Shown here: positions 38,986-49,385 of the stretch, one piece after another | Layout of the letters: every line of letters begins with the position of its first letter | Position numbering within the stretch: the stretch's first letter is position 1 | Assembly (NCBI GenBank): GCA_902167985.1 | Contig: CABHNZ010000011.1 | Coordinates: 1-64,000, forward strand | DNA from: Shinella sp. UYSO24 | GTDB taxonomy: Bacteria > Pseudomonadota > Alphaproteobacteria > Rhizobiales > Rhizobiaceae | DNA: 64,000 bases | Direction of reading: 5' to 3' | Translations under genes and position numbers: made by a program | The notes under the pieces: model-generated | Told to the model about the DNA's origin: nothing | Seen by the model: only the letters and a program-made list of their open reading frames with translations | The model's database searches: none

Positions 38986-40227
38986 ATGAAGAAGAACGTA
39001 CTCATCATCGGCGCCGGTGGCGTCGCCCAGGTTGTCGCCCATAAATGTGCGCAGAACAACGACGTGCTCGGCGATATCCATATCGCATCGCGCACCAAGT
39101 CGAAGTGTGACGCCATCATTGCCTCTGTCCACGAGAAGAAGGCGATGAAGAAGGACGGCATCCTGGAAGGCCACGCGCTGGACGCCCTCGACATCGAGGC
39201 AACCAAGGCCCTCATCAAGAAGACCGGCTGCGAGATCGTCATCAACGTCGGCACCGCCTTCTTGAACATGTCGGTGCTGCGCGCCTGCATGGATACCGGC
39301 GTCGCCTATATCGACACCGCCATCCACGAAGAGCCGAACAAGATCTGCGAGACCCCGCCGTGGTACGGTAACTACGAGTGGAAGCGCGCTGAAGAGTGCA
39401 AGGAAAAGGGCATCACCGCCATTCTCGGCGCCGGCTTCGATCCGGGCGTCGTCAATGCCTATGCCCGTCTTGCCAAGGACGAATATCTCGACAAGGTGAC
39501 GGACGTCGATATCGTCGACATCAATGCCGGCAGCCACGGCAAGTATTTCGCCACGAACTTCGACCCGGAAATCAATTTCCGCGAGTTCACCGGCGTCGTC
39601 TATTCCTGGCAGGGTGGCGAATGGAACGTCAACAAGATGTTCGAAATCGGCAAGGACTATGATCTTCCGGTCGTCGGCACCCGCCGCGCCTATCTCTGCG
39701 GCCATGACGAAGTGCATTCGCTGGCAAAGAACATGGATGGCGCCGACGTGCGATTCTGGATGGGCTTTGGCGATCACTACATCAACGTCTTCACCGTCCT
39801 GAAGTCGATCGGCCTGCTCTCCGAACAGCCGGTGAAGCTCGCCAACGGCGACGAAGTCGTGCCGCTCAAGGTCGTCAAGGCCTGCCTTCCCGACCCGGCA
39901 TCGCTTGCTCCTGAATATCAGGGCAAGACCTGCATCGGCGATTTCGTCAAGGGCATCAAGGACGGCAAGGAACGCACGGTCTTCATCTACAACGTCGCAG
40001 ACCACAAGGAAGCCTATAACGAAGTCGGCTCCCAGGGCATTTCCTACACGGCAGGCGTTCCGCCGGTCGCAGCCGCCATGCTGGTCGCGACGGGTGAATG
40101 GGACGTCAAGCAGATGGCAAACGTCGAAGAACTAGCCCCGCGCCCGTTCCTCAACGTCCTGAACAAGATCGGCCTGCAGACCTGCATCCGCGACGAACAG
40201 GGCGAACGCGAACTGCATTTCGACTGA
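38986..40227 (+). CDS. carboxyspermidine dehydrogenase (saccharopine dehydrogenase-like)
   Basis: This intact protein of about 413 residues has an N-terminal Rossmann fold (KKNVLIIGAGGVAQVVAHKC). The conserved GAGFDPGVVNAYA, TRRAYLCGHDEVHSL and PLKVVKACLPDP follow. With aspartate semialdehyde and putrescine it forms carboxyspermidine using NADPH. The decarboxylase upstream completes the two-step route. ATG 38986 is favoured over TTG 38950, with AAGGAG 11 bases upstream. A strong terminator follows. Confidence 0.9.
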   Translation: MKKNVLIIGAGGVAQVVAHKCAQNNDVLGDIHIASRTKSKCDAIIASVHEKKAMKKDGILEGHALDALDIEATKALIKKTGCEIVINVGTAFLNMSVLRACMDTGVAYIDTAIHEEPNKICETPPWYGNYEWKRAEECKEKGITAILGAGFDPGVVNAYARLAKDEYLDKVTDVDIVDINAGSHGKYFATNFDPEINFREFTGVVYSWQGGEWNVNKMFEIGKDYDLPVVGTRRAYLCGHDEVHSLAKNMDGADVRFWMGFGDHYINVFTVLKSIGLLSEQPVKLANGDEVVPLKVVKACLPDPASLAPEYQGKTCIGDFVKGIKDGKERTVFIYNVADHKEAYNEVGSQGISYTAGVPPVAAAMLVATGEWDVKQMANVEELAPRPFLNVLNKIGLQTCIRDEQGERELHFD

Positions 40228-40256
40228 GTTTTGTCGCCAGTTGCAATAAGATCGAA

Positions 40257-40287
40257 GGCCCGCGGGAATTTTCCCGCGGGCTTTCTT
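40257..40287 (+). terminator. rho-independent terminator
   Basis: GCCCGCGGGA (40258-40267) pairs with TCCCGCGGGC (40272-40281), followed by TTTCTTT. It ends the polyamine operon. Confidence 0.9.
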
Positions 40288-40312
40288 TATGGAGATACGC
40301 CTCCGCCCGTTT

Positions 40313-40402
40313 GATTCCGTCATCCTCGGGCTCGTCCCGAGGATCTGACCACGCCCATTGATCCCTAGTGGATAGATGCTCGGGACGAGCCCGAGCATGA
40401 CG
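40313..40402. repeat. dispersed bipartite palindromic repeat, complete copy
   Basis: The head GTCATCCTCGGG-CTCGT-CCCGAGGAT is self-complementary. The middle CTGACCACGCCCA is shared with the other copies. The tail GATGCTCGGG-ACGAG-CCCGAGCATGAC is also a palindrome and nearly the complement of the head. The architecture resembles REP/RIME-type intergenic elements of Rhizobiaceae. It lies beyond a terminator in a 370-base gap; the remaining bases to 40599 hold no gene. Confidence 0.85.
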
Positions 40403-40599
40403 GCGGGAAGGCTTTCGACCTGTCCCCTCGGCCGGAGCCCGCGGCAAAGCCCTCGGCCATGACCAGCGAGCAACACCGACAAACTCTCCCACACCGCGGC
40501 AAAACGGATTTCCGCTTTCGCCCCCGATGCGGTAAATGACAAAAGGCAAACGCCACCCGCCCCCCTTGAATCGATCTCGCAACGGATGACGCCAGCCCC

Positions 40600-42140
40600 A
40601 TGAATTTCTTCGAAAGCCTGATCGTCCTGCTTCTGGTCGCCGTGGTGCTGTTACAGGCCTCGCGCCGGCTCTCGGTGCCCTATCCGTCGATGCTGGCTGT
40701 CGCGGGTGCGGCAACCGCACTCATTCCGGGCGCGCCTTATCTGGCGCTCGATCCGGAAGTGGCGCTGGCGCTTTTCATCGCGCCTGCCCTTCTCGATGCC
40801 GCCTTCGATTTCCCGATCGGCACGGCCAAGCGCTTCTGGCTGCCGCTCCTCGTCTTTGCGCTCGGCGGCGTGCTGTTGACGACCGCGACGGTTGCCGCCG
40901 CAGGCTATTTCTACGCCGGCCTGCCGATTGCAGCCGCCATCGTGCTCGGCGCCATCGTCGCGCCTCCGGATGCGGCAGCCGCGACCGCCGTCCTGTCCGG
41001 CATGTCGATCCCGCGCACCACGGATGCGGTCCTGCGCGGCGAAAGCCTGTTCAACGATGCCGCAGCCCTTCTCATCTTCGCGGCCGCCCTCTCCATCCAG
41101 TCGGCCGGCGGACTGGATGCAAGCGTCGCCACCCATATCGCGCTGGCGGCCCCCGGCGGCATCCTGCTCGGCATCGTCGCCGCCTTCATCATCCGCCGGC
41201 TGACGCGTTTCGTCGCCGGCACGCTTGGCGGCAATCTCCTGCAATTCGTCCAGACCTTCGCGCTCTGGATCATCGCCGAACGCCTGCATCTCTCGGCCGT
41301 GCTCGCCATCGTCGCTTTCGCCATGACGCTTGCCAGCACCGGCCAGGGCCTCTCATCGGCGCGCATGCGGGTGCAATCCTATGCGGTCTGGACAGCCGTC
41401 GTCTTCGTCCTGAACGTCGTCGCCTTCCTGCTGATGGGCATGCAGGTGCGCGACATCCTCGGCAACATGCCGGCAGACCACATGGCCGATGCCTTCGCCT
41501 TTGCCGCCCTGACCGTCGTCATCGTCATCGCCACCCGCTTTGCCTTCACCATGGGCTTCAACCGCTTCGAAAGCTGCGCGCGCGGCGCAACCACCGGCCG
41601 GAACCGGCCAGCACCAAACAGGGCATTCTCGCCTCCTGGTGCGGCATGCGCGGCCTGCTGACGCTGGCGACCGCATTCGCGCTTCCCGCCGATTTCCCGC
41701 AGCGCGATATCGTCGTGCTGACGGCCTTTGCCGTGGTTCTCGCAACACTCGTTCTCCAGGGCATGACGCTTGCGCCGCTGATCCGCCGCCTCGGGCTCGA
41801 TCGCCGCAATGCCGGCGCCAGCGAACTTGCCGGCATCCGCAACCAGCTGCTCCTCTCCGGCCTCTCGCGCCTCGACGGCATCGAGCATCCGCAGGTCGAA
41901 CTGCTCCGCCAGACACTGCTTCTCGAACAGCAGGCGATCACCGATCCCGAACGCGCCCATATGCTGGCGAAATACCGCAAACTGGCGCTCAAGGCGATTT
42001 CCGGCCAGCGCGAGCTTCTCGAAAAGATGCGCGCCTCCTACGAGCTCAATGTCGACGAATACAATCTTCTGCTCGAAGAGATCGACTGGCGCGAACTCTC
42101 CATCCTGCCGGAAGACAAAAGGCGGATCGAGGAGATCTGA
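40600..42140 (+). CDS. CPA1-family Na+/H+ antiporter, frame broken near 41570
   Basis: This inner-membrane antiporter of about 513 residues has about 12 helices. The transport core has GAIVAPPDAAAATAVL (ND/PD-type site) and RGESLFNDAAALLIF, both standard for CPA1. A cytoplasmic helical tail follows (ASELAGIRNQLLLSGLSRLD, EIDWRELSILPEDKRRIEEI). One A is missing in TTCGAAAGCTG; restoring it gives KLRARRNHRPEPASTKQGIL and joins ASWCGMRGLLTLATAFALP. The ion specificity (Na+, K+) cannot be told from sequence. Confidence 0.9.
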
Positions 42141-42163
42141 CGGCGCACCATGTGCCGTTAACG

Positions 42164-42251
42164 GTCGTCATCCTCCGGCTTGACCGGAGGATCTAACCAC
42201 GCCCACACATCGACCGTGGACAGATGCTCGGGACAAGCCCGAGCATGACGG
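42164..42251. repeat. dispersed bipartite palindromic repeat, second complete copy
   Basis: The head GTCATCCTCCGG-CTTGA-CCGGAGGAT, middle CTAACCACGCCCA and tail GATGCTCGGG-ACAAG-CCCGAGCATGAC match the copy at 40313. Changes in one head arm are matched in the other. It lies between the antiporter and the alpha-glucosidase, which converge here. Confidence 0.85.
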
Positions 42252-42278
42252 AAAAAGAGGTTTTGGTTGGCCGCCGCC

Positions 42279-43922
42279 TCACACCCGTGCGCAAAACGCA
42301 TCGAGCCCGGAAAGCTTCACCACGCCCGCCTCATAGGCAGGTGAGAACCCCGCAAACGCAATCGGCAACAGCGAGGAAAACCGTTCCGGCACCTTAAAAT
42401 CCTGCGCCTCGCGCGTGAGGTTGAAGACGAAGAGCAGCCTTTCGCCGCCCTTCTCGCGCACGAAGGCAAGGAGGTCCTGATTGGTGTCGATAAAGGTCAT
42501 GTCGCCATCGATCAGCGACGGATGGCTTTTACGGAAGGCGAGCGCCGCGCGGTAATGATGCAGCACGGATCCTTCCAGCGCTTCCTGCGCATCGACGGAG
42601 CGCACCTGCTGGTCCGCCGGCACCGGCAGCCATGTCGTGGCTCCCTCGGTAAAGCCGGCATGCGGCTTGTCCTTCTCCCACACCATCGGCGTGCGGCATC
42701 CGTCGCGGCCCTTGAAGGCCGGCCAGAAGCGGATGCCATAGGGATCGCGCAGATCCTCGAAGGCGAGATCCGCCTCCGTCAGCCCCACTTCCTCGCCCTG
42801 ATAGAGGCAGATCGAGCCGCGCAGCGAAGCAATCAGCGTGATCGAGAGTTTCGCCACCTGATCCTGTTCCTCAGCGCTCTCGATGAAGCGGGTCACATGG
42901 CGGATCACGTCATGGTTGGAAAACGCCCAGCAGACCCAGCCGTTGACGACCGTATCGAGCACTGTCTGCATGACATTGCGGATATAGGCGGCAGAAAACG
43001 CCGGCCCGAGCAGGTCGAACGTGTAGCACATATGCAATTTGTCATTGCCGGTCGTATAGAGCGCCAGCGTGTTCAAGGAGCGCGGCCCGTCACCCACCTC
43101 GCCCACCGTCGCCCGGTCGTCATAGGTATCGAGCAGCGCCCGCAACCGCTTGAGGAAATCGATATTCTCCGGCTGCGTCTTGTCATAGAGATGGTTCTGC
43201 ATGGAATAGGGATTGGTATCCGTTTCCATGCCGGCGCCGTCGGTGTCATAGACCATCGGCGGATTGTTCCTGAGCTGCTTGTCGTGGAAATAATAGTTCA
43301 CGGTATCGAGCCGGAACCCGTCCACACCGCGGTCGAGCCAGAAGCGCACCGTATCGAGCAGCGCATCCTGCACATCCGGATTGTGGAAGTTGAGATCCGG
43401 CTGCGAGATCAGGAAATTGTGCATGTAATATTGCTTGCGCACGCCATCCCATTCCCAGCCCGGCCCGCCGAAGATCGAGAGCCAGTTGGTCGGCGCCGTA
43501 CCATCCGGTTTCGGATCGGCCCAGACATACCAGTCGGCCTTGGCATTGGTGCGGCTCGCGCGGCTTTCGATAAACCACGGATGCCGGTCTGATGTATGCG
43601 AGATCACCTGATCGATGATGACCTTGAGACCGAGGCGATGCGCCTCCTCCATCATCTCGTCGAAATCGGCAAGCGTGCCGAACATCGGGTCGACATTGCA
43701 ATAGTCCGAGACGTCATAGCCCATATCGGCCATGGGCGAGGTGAAGAAGGGCGAGAGCCAGATCGCATCGACGCCGAGCGAGGCCACATGCGGCAGCCGC
43801 TGGGTGATCCCCTTGATGTCGCCGAGACCGTCGCCGGTCGTGTCCTGAAACGAACGCGGGTAGATCTGGTAGATCACCGCGCCGCGCCACCAGTCGGATC
43901 CCTTGGCTGCCTGCGAAGTCAT
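42279..43922 (-). CDS. aglA: GH13 alpha-glucosidase
   Basis: This intact cytoplasmic hydrolase of 547 residues starts at ATG 43922 after AGGAGGAAGG. GH13 landmarks are present: DWWRGAVIYQIYPRSFQDTT at the N-terminus, the nucleophile Asp in DGFRLDTVN, the acid/base Glu in TVGEVGDG and the third Asp in FSNHDVIRH. It resembles rhizobial AglA, which hydrolyses sucrose, maltose and trehalose after uptake by an alpha-glucoside ABC transporter, but that transporter is not in the window. It is divergent from kdgK. Confidence 0.9.
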   Translation of the reverse strand: MTSQAAKGSDWWRGAVIYQIYPRSFQDTTGDGLGDIKGITQRLPHVASLGVDAIWLSPFFTSPMADMGYDVSDYCNVDPMFGTLADFDEMMEEAHRLGLKVIIDQVISHTSDRHPWFIESRASRTNAKADWYVWADPKPDGTAPTNWLSIFGGPGWEWDGVRKQYYMHNFLISQPDLNFHNPDVQDALLDTVRFWLDRGVDGFRLDTVNYYFHDKQLRNNPPMVYDTDGAGMETDTNPYSMQNHLYDKTQPENIDFLKRLRALLDTYDDRATVGEVGDGPRSLNTLALYTTGNDKLHMCYTFDLLGPAFSAAYIRNVMQTVLDTVVNGWVCWAFSNHDVIRHVTRFIESAEEQDQVAKLSITLIASLRGSICLYQGEEVGLTEADLAFEDLRDPYGIRFWPAFKGRDGCRTPMVWEKDKPHAGFTEGATTWLPVPADQQVRSVDAQEALEGSVLHHYRAALAFRKSHPSLIDGDMTFIDTNQDLLAFVREKGGERLLFVFNLTREAQDFKVPERFSSLLPIAFAGFSPAYEAGVVKLSGLDAFCARV

Positions 43923-44115
43923 GAAGCGCCTTCCTCCTCGATCGATATCCTGCCTCACAACCTATGCCGCTGCCGGCAAAAGACAACTGCCCGCAATGCA
44001 GCATCACGGGCTTGTTGGCCGAATTGGCGACGGGGCCTTCCATCAATTCCGGGAGCCTGCCCTTGCAACAGCGAAAACCATCCCGTATCGCCAGCCGGCA
44101 GGCATGTTTGGGAGA

Positions 44116-45038
44116 ATGGCTTTGGGCGGAAAATTCCTATCGATCGGCGAATGCATGGTGGAACTGGCGCAGGCCGGTGACGGTCTCCTGCGGCAAGGCT
44201 ATGCCGGCGATACGTTCAACACCGCCTGGTATGCCCGCGCCTGTCTCGATGAGAGCTGGTCGGTGGATTATTTCACCGCGCTCGGCGACGACCCGCTCTC
44301 TTCCGACATGCTGGCGATGATGGCCAAGGCCGGCATCGGCACCGAAGCGATCCGCCGCATCGAAGGCAAGACCCCCGGCCTCTACCTCATCACGCTGAAG
44401 GATGGCGAACGCTCCTTCAGCTACTGGCGCGATACCGCCGCCGCAAAAAAACTCGCCGACGATGCCGACCATCTGCGCCGGACGATCGAAGCCGCCGATC
44501 TCGTTTACTTTTCCGGCATCACGCTCGGCATCCTTGCCCCCGAAGCGGTCGAAACGCTGCTCTCCGAGCTGCGCCGCGCCAAAGTCTCCGGCAAGACCGT
44601 CGCCTTCGACCCGAACATCCGCCCGCGCCTCTGGCCAAACCGCGATTACATGCTCGAGACCATCGGGGCCGGCGCCCGCGCCGCAAGCCTCGTCCTGCCG
44701 AGCTTCGATGACGAAAAGACCCATTTCGGCGATGCCTCGGTCGAGGCGACGATCGACCGCTACCGCGCGCTGGGCGTCGCCAATATCGTCGTGAAGAACG
44801 GTGCGGATGGCGTGACGCTGGCGATCGGCGATACGCCGGTCGCTCATGTCCCGTCGAAAAAGGCCGACAGCGTGGTCGATACGACAAGCGCTGGCGACAG
44901 CTTTAACGGCGGCTTCCTCTCGCGTTTCCTGAAGGGTGCCGCACCCATAGACGCCGCAGCCTTCGGCGCAGCCGTCGCTACCACCGTCATCGGCCATCAT
45001 GGCGCGCTGATCAGCCCGGAGCTTCTGCCGAAGGCTGA
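44116..45038 (+). CDS. kdgK: 2-keto-3-deoxygluconate kinase, frame broken near the end
   Basis: This PfkB-family sugar kinase of about 307 residues phosphorylates KDG to KDPG, feeding the Entner-Doudoroff lower part. The N-terminus FLSIGECMVELAQAG is typical of KdgK, and the catalytic signature is DTTSAGDSFNGGFLS. As written the frame runs on into the next gene. Restoring one base near 45028 gives AEG and a stop at 45038, a natural end. The start is ambiguous among ATG 44104, ATG 44116 and TTG 44122 (GGGAG at 44110-44114). Confidence 0.88.
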
Positions 45039-45052
45039 AGCTTCGGGAGAGG

Positions 45053-45607
45053 TCAGAAGCCGATCGTTTCCTCGAACGCATCCCACGACTGGTACATGGC
45101 ATAGCGACCGATGCCGGGGATCGGGATATGGCCGTAGATGGGTGAAAGCTGCAATTCGGCAAACAGTTCGCTGCCCTTGGCGACGGCGCCGACATAGATG
45201 GCAGAGGCAAGACCGGTGCGGTTGGCGCCGTGTTCGCAATGGATGAGGATCGGCTTCTGCGCGGTCCGCATCACCTCGGCCAGATCCTCGCCCTCGCTGA
45301 CCGAGACCACCTTTGCCGAACTCAGGGGGAAATTGATCAGCGTCACACCGTTCTTCTCGGCCGCAGCGGCTTCCTCGCGGTACCAGCGGCCGTGCCGTTC
45401 ATTGCGCAGGTTGACGATCGTCTTGATCCCGTAGCGTTTCACCGCCTCGTCGATAACGGCCGATCCCGGCTGTGCCGACCGGTAGAGCTCACCCGGAATC
45501 ACTTCGTGAAAATTCCCGCTTATCTGGTTGATCCCCATATAGATCCCGATGGCGGCGATCATGGCGACAAGGGAAAGCGAGGAGATCTTGATCAAACGCA
45601 ACAGCAT
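45053..45607 (-). CDS. membrane-anchored tyrosine/dual-specificity phosphatase
   Basis: This intact 184-residue protein has an N-terminal membrane helix (about 10-28, SSLSLVAMIAAIGIYMGI). The phosphatase domain carries ELYRSAQPGSAVIDEAVKRY and the CX5R loop HCEHGANRTG (Cys 124, Arg 130). The general-acid Asp may lie in the SEGEDLAEVM stretch. The catalytic domain is probably periplasmic. The target could be phosphotyrosine or a lipid phosphate; such proteins are close to bacterial PTPLA/Siw14-like families. GTG 45616 is an alternative start. Converges with kdgK. Confidence 0.85.
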   Translation of the reverse strand: MLLRLIKISSLSLVAMIAAIGIYMGINQISGNFHEVIPGELYRSAQPGSAVIDEAVKRYGIKTIVNLRNERHGRWYREEAAAAEKNGVTLINFPLSSAKVVSVSEGEDLAEVMRTAQKPILIHCEHGANRTGLASAIYVGAVAKGSELFAELQLSPIYGHIPIPGIGRYAMYQSWDAFEETIGF

Positions 45608-45907
45608 GGCAGGCACTCGGTATCACTGATGCCCTTGGAGATAGGGCATCACGGCGCCAAACGCAAATCAGGACTGTGCCACTCATGAAACCGGAGCACC
45701 CCTCGGAGAAGGCCGGCAAGGCTCCGCCCGACCTTGGGGTTTCATTCGCCTGTAACAAACTTTGACGATGAAGGGCCGAAAACGCTTCGAAATGCCATGA
45801 GTCGCTCGGAAGGGCGAGCCGGGCCGTCGAGGCGGCGGCGCGCTGCGCATGACCGGCGAAAAGCCGGAACCGCGCAGCCAAGGACGGCAACGGGCGGGCA
45901 ACAGGCC
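45608..45907. other. divergent gap upstream of the glycosyltransferase
   Basis: It contains a hairpin GATGCCC-N9-GGGCATC at 45628-45650, just upstream of the phosphatase start. No further gene is supported. Confidence 0.35.
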
Positions 45908-47044
45908 ATGACCAGAATGACGCCAACAGCGACCCCACGCATGACCTTAAGAATGATACCCAGGATCACCATCGTCACCGATGCCTGGTACCCGCAGGTA
46001 AACGGCGTCGTCCGATCCATCGAAAACACCAATCGCGAACTGGGCAAGATGGGCGTCGAAGTCTTCATGGTCACGCCGGAGCAATTTGCCAGCGTGTCCT
46101 GCCCCACCTATCCGGAAATCAGGCTCTCCGTCGCGGGCTTCGGCCGCGTGGCCAAGGCGATCGAGGCAACCCTGCCGACCGCCGTCCATATCGCCACCGA
46201 AGGCCCGCTCGGCATCATGGCTCGCCGCTGGTGCCTGAAAACGGCATGCCCTTTTCCACCAGCTACCACACGCGTTTTCCGGAATATGTCTCGGCCCGCT
46301 TTCCTGTCCCGGTGCGCTTCCTGCATTCCTTCGTCCGCTGGTTCCACAATGCCGGCAATGGCTGCATGGTGGCGACGGCCAGCCTTGAGCGCGAATTGTC
46401 GAAACTCGGCGTCCACAATCTGCTCCGCTGGAGCCGCGGCATCGACCAGACCGTGTTTCACCCGATGGAGCGCACTGAGCGCCCCTTCGATCTCCCCCGC
46501 CCGATCTTCATGACAGTCGGCCGCGTTGCGGTGGAAAAGAACCTGCCGGCCTTTCTCGATCTCGATCTGCCCGGCTCCAAGGTCGTCGTCGGCGATGGTC
46601 CGGCGCGCGCGGATCTTCAGGCCCGCTATCCGAATGTGCTTTTCACCGGCATGAAGACCGGCGCCGATCTCGCCCGCGCCTATGCGCAGGCCGACGTCTT
46701 CGTCTTCCCGTCGAAGACCGACACATTCGGCAATACCATTCTGGAGGCGCTGGCAAGCGGCGTGCCGGTGGCAGCCTTCCCCGTGATGGGCCCGATCGAC
46801 ATCATCGAGGAAGGCTCGGGCGCGGCGCATTGGATGAGGATCTGCAGGCCGCCTGCCTCAAGGCGCTCCAGTGCCGCCGCGAGGATGCAAGCCGCTTGCC
46901 CGCAAATACACCTGGCAAGCCGCCTCAAGCCAGTTTCTCACGAATGTCCTGACGGCGCAGTCAGGAGAAAGCCGGCGCGAGAGCGGGCCCGGCCAGAGCC
47001 TTGGACGGCCAGCGATCGCAGGCATGGCGACACCGGCGGAATGA
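45908..47044 (+). CDS. family 4-type glycosyltransferase, three frame breaks
   Basis: A GT-B glycosyltransferase. The N-terminal domain has RITIVTDAWYPQVNGVVRSI, and later NGMPFSTSYHTRFPEYVSAR. The C-terminal nucleotide-sugar domain has FMTVGRVAVEKNLPAFLDL and the donor-binding VFVFPSKTDTFGNTILEALA. This pattern resembles lipid glycosyltransferases of the SqdX/MgtA kind, so a diacylglycerol or phosphoinositol acceptor is possible. Breaks lie near 46227 (AAAAA read as AAAA), 46826 and 46905; restored, it ends at 47044 with about 380 residues. The true start may be the in-frame ATG 45953. Confidence 0.85.
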
Positions 47045-47121
47045 TGGCCGCATAGGCGGGCGTTCAGATCCGCGTCAGCGAAGGCGGCAATCCTCAGCCG
47101 TCTTCAACTGGCGTGAGCGCA

Positions 47122-47612
47122 ATGACCCGCAACACCTATTCTCTTTCCCAGCGCCTGCTCCACTGGAGCGTCGCCCTGCTTGTTCTGTTCAACCTTCTTT
47201 TGCCGGATGGCATGAACGCCTGGCATCATATGATCCGCCGCGGCCAGACACCGACCGAGGCCGATATCTCGAGGGCGAATATTCACGCCTATGTCGCATC
47301 GCCATTCTGGCGCTCGCCGCGCTCAGGGTGGGTCTGCGGATCGTGCAGGGCGTCCCGCCCGCCCCTCCCGGCCAGCCACAACTCATGCATCAGCTTGCCG
47401 CCTTCACGCACGGCCTGCTTTACGCGCTGCTTTTTGCCATGCCGCTCTCCGGCATCGCGGCCTATTATTTCGGCTACACGGCGGTCGGCTCTCTGCATGG
47501 CGGCATCCTGAAGATCCTGCTCTGGGCCGTCATCGGGCTGCATGCCGCAGGCGCCCTCGCCCAGCACCTCTATTTCAGAACCGATGTCCTCAGGCGCATG
47601 ACCTTTGGCTGA
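47122..47612 (+). CDS. cytochrome b561-family protein, frame broken near 47292
   Basis: This four-helix membrane diheme cytochrome has about 163 residues. Candidate heme His residues occur in QRLLHWSVALLVLF, ANIHAYV, LAAFTHGLLYALLF and VIGLHAAGALAQHL. One G is missing in GTCGGCATC; restoring it joins NIHAYVGIAILALAALRVGL. It would pass electrons from quinol to a periplasmic or oxygen acceptor. GTG 47113 is an alternative start. Neither has a strong ribosome site. Confidence 0.85.
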
Positions 47613-47684
47613 TCTCACCGCCCTGCCGGAGATAGACGGAGCCGCACCAACGGCTCCGTCAGAATGGCGAAAGCCTGACGGCCT

Positions 47685-47762
47685 TCAGCCGTCACGCCAG
47701 CGGAAAAAGGAAACGCTGCCGACACCGAGAGCCAGCGCGACGATGAAGCCGAATGTGACCAT
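47685..47762 (-). CDS. 25-residue single-pass membrane peptide (short ORF)
   Basis: ATG 47762 is preceded by GGGAGGAGATATCC, one of the best ribosome sites in the window. The ORF reads MVTFGFIVALALGVGSVS and ends FFRWRDG followed by TGA at 47685. It is one hydrophobic helix of about 18 residues with a positively charged, Trp-containing end, as in small membrane subunits such as KdpF or CydX, but I cannot match it to either. It lies 153 bases downstream of der on the same strand and is convergent with the cytochrome b561 gene. Confidence 0.6.
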   Translation of the reverse strand: MVTFGFIVALALGVGSVSFFRWRDG

Positions 47763-47914
47763 GGATATCTCCTCCCGAGACGAATGATCCGTTTGAGCAA
47801 CCGACGGACGGGCCTCCTCCAGATCCGCAATCGGCACGCGCAGTCGAACACGACTTGCCCGTCAAGGCAAGCCGTGCGCTTTTCGCTCAATAAGAGTGGT
47901 TCGCGGAAAGCCGC

Positions 47915-49348
47915 TCAGCGCTTGCGCTTGCGGCCTTCGAACGGGTTTTCGCCCGCCTTGAAATGGATGCGGATCGGCACGCCCGGCATGTCGAAATCAT
48001 TGCGCAGGCCGTTGATCATGTAACGCACATAATGTTCCGGCAGCGCATCGGGACGCGTGCAGGAAACCATGAAGGCCGGCGGACGGGCCTTCACCTGCGT
48101 CATGTATTTCAGCTTCAGGCGGCGACCGGAAACGGCCGGTGGCGGATGCTGAACCTGTGTGCTGTCGAGCCAGCGGTTGAGCCGCGCCGTCGAGATACGC
48201 TTGTTCCACACCCGGTCGGTGGCGATGATTTCCTGCATCAGTTTGTCGAGCCCGTAGCCCGTCTGGCCGGAAATCGGCACGGCGCGGATACCGCGCGCCT
48301 GCGGCAGAAGCCGTTCGGTCTTTTCGCGCAGGTCGGCAAGTGCTGCCTGCGGATCTTCGACCAGATCCCACTTGTTGAAGGCGAGCACAGCGGCACGGCC
48401 TTCGCGCAGAACGAGATCGACGAGCTGGATATCCTGCTTTTCGAACGGGATCGTCGCGTCGAAGACGATGACGACCGTCTCGGCAAAGCGGATCGAACGC
48501 AGCGAGTCCGCAACCGACAGCTTTTCAAGCTTTTCCGTCACGCGGGCCTTGCGGCGCATGCCGGCGGTGTCGAACATCTTGATCGTGCGGCCGCGCCAGT
48601 CCCATTCGACCGAGATCGAATCACGGGTGATGCCCGCTTCCGGCCCGGTCAGAAGCCGGTCTTCGCCGAGGAAGCGGTTGATCATCGTCGATTTGCCGGC
48701 ATTCGGACGGCCGATAATGGCAACGCGCAGCGGCAGCGTCTCGTCATAGAGCGTCTCGGGCGCATCATCGTCTTCGTCGTCGAAATCCGAATCGCGCACA
48801 TCGACATCCGTGACGGCTTCGGCGTCGTCGCCATCCTCGGGAAACGCACGATCCTCGCCGATCGCTTCGACGATCGCATCGCGCAGGTCGATCATCCCCT
48901 GGCCATGTTCGGCCGAGATCGGAACCGGTTCGCCGAGCCCGAGCGTGAAGGCATCGTAGAAACCGCCATCCGAGCCGCGGGCTTCCGACTTGTTGGCGAC
49001 GAGAACGACCGGCTTGCCGGAACGGCGCAGCAGCTCGCCAAAAGTCTTGTCGAGCGGCGTCAGGCCGTATTTGGCGTCGACGACGAACAGCGTCAGATCC
49101 GCCTCGTCGATTGCCGCTTCCGTCTGGGCGCGCATGCGGCCTTCGAGCGTATCGGCACCGGCCTCTTCGAGACCGGCCGTATCGATGATGGTGAAGCGCA
49201 GGTCGACGAGCTTGGCATCGCCCGGACGACGGTCGCGGGTCACACCCGGCGTGTCGTCGACGAGCGCCAGCTTCTTGCCCACCAGACGGTTGAACAAGGT
49301 CGATTTTCCGACATTCGGGCGTCCGACGATGGCGACGGTAAAGCTCAT
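47915..49348 (-). CDS. der: ribosome-assembly GTPase Der (EngA)
   Basis: This intact 477-residue essential GTPase of 50S subunit assembly has two tandem G domains. G domain 1 (about 1-165) has [13 protein letters not shown] and NKSE, an unusual G4 in place of NKxD. An acidic linker ([18 protein letters not shown]) leads to G domain 2 with [20 protein letters not shown] and NKWD. A KH-like domain is C-terminal with a basic tail (EGRKRKR). It starts at ATG 49348. The YfgM-like gene is immediately upstream on the same strand, a common arrangement. Confidence 0.96.
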   Translation of the reverse strand: MSFTVAIVGRPNVGKSTLFNRLVGKKLALVDDTPGVTRDRRPGDAKLVDLRFTIIDTAGLEEAGADTLEGRMRAQTEAAIDEADLTLFVVDAKYGLTPLDKTFGELLRRSGKPVVLVANKSEARGSDGGFYDAFTLGLGEPVPISAEHGQGMIDLRDAIVEAIGEDRAFPEDGDDAEAVTDVDVRDSDFDDEDDDAPETLYDETLPLRVAIIGRPNAGKSTMINRFLGEDRLLTGPEAGITRDSISVEWDWRGRTIKMFDTAGMRRKARVTEKLEKLSVADSLRSIRFAETVVIVFDATIPFEKQDIQLVDLVLREGRAAVLAFNKWDLVEDPQAALADLREKTERLLPQARGIRAVPISGQTGYGLDKLMQEIIATDRVWNKRISTARLNRWLDSTQVQHPPPAVSGRRLKLKYMTQVKARPPAFMVSCTRPDALPEHYVRYMINGLRNDFDMPGVPIRIHFKAGENPFEGRKRKR

Positions 49349-49385
49349 CCTGTTTTGTCCTTCAAGGCCTGTCCCTTAAGCGGGA

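Noticed and set aside
45908-47612. Glycosyltransferase and cytochrome b561 as one fused gene
   Set aside because: After frame restoration the first ends at 47044 and the second has its own start near 47122.
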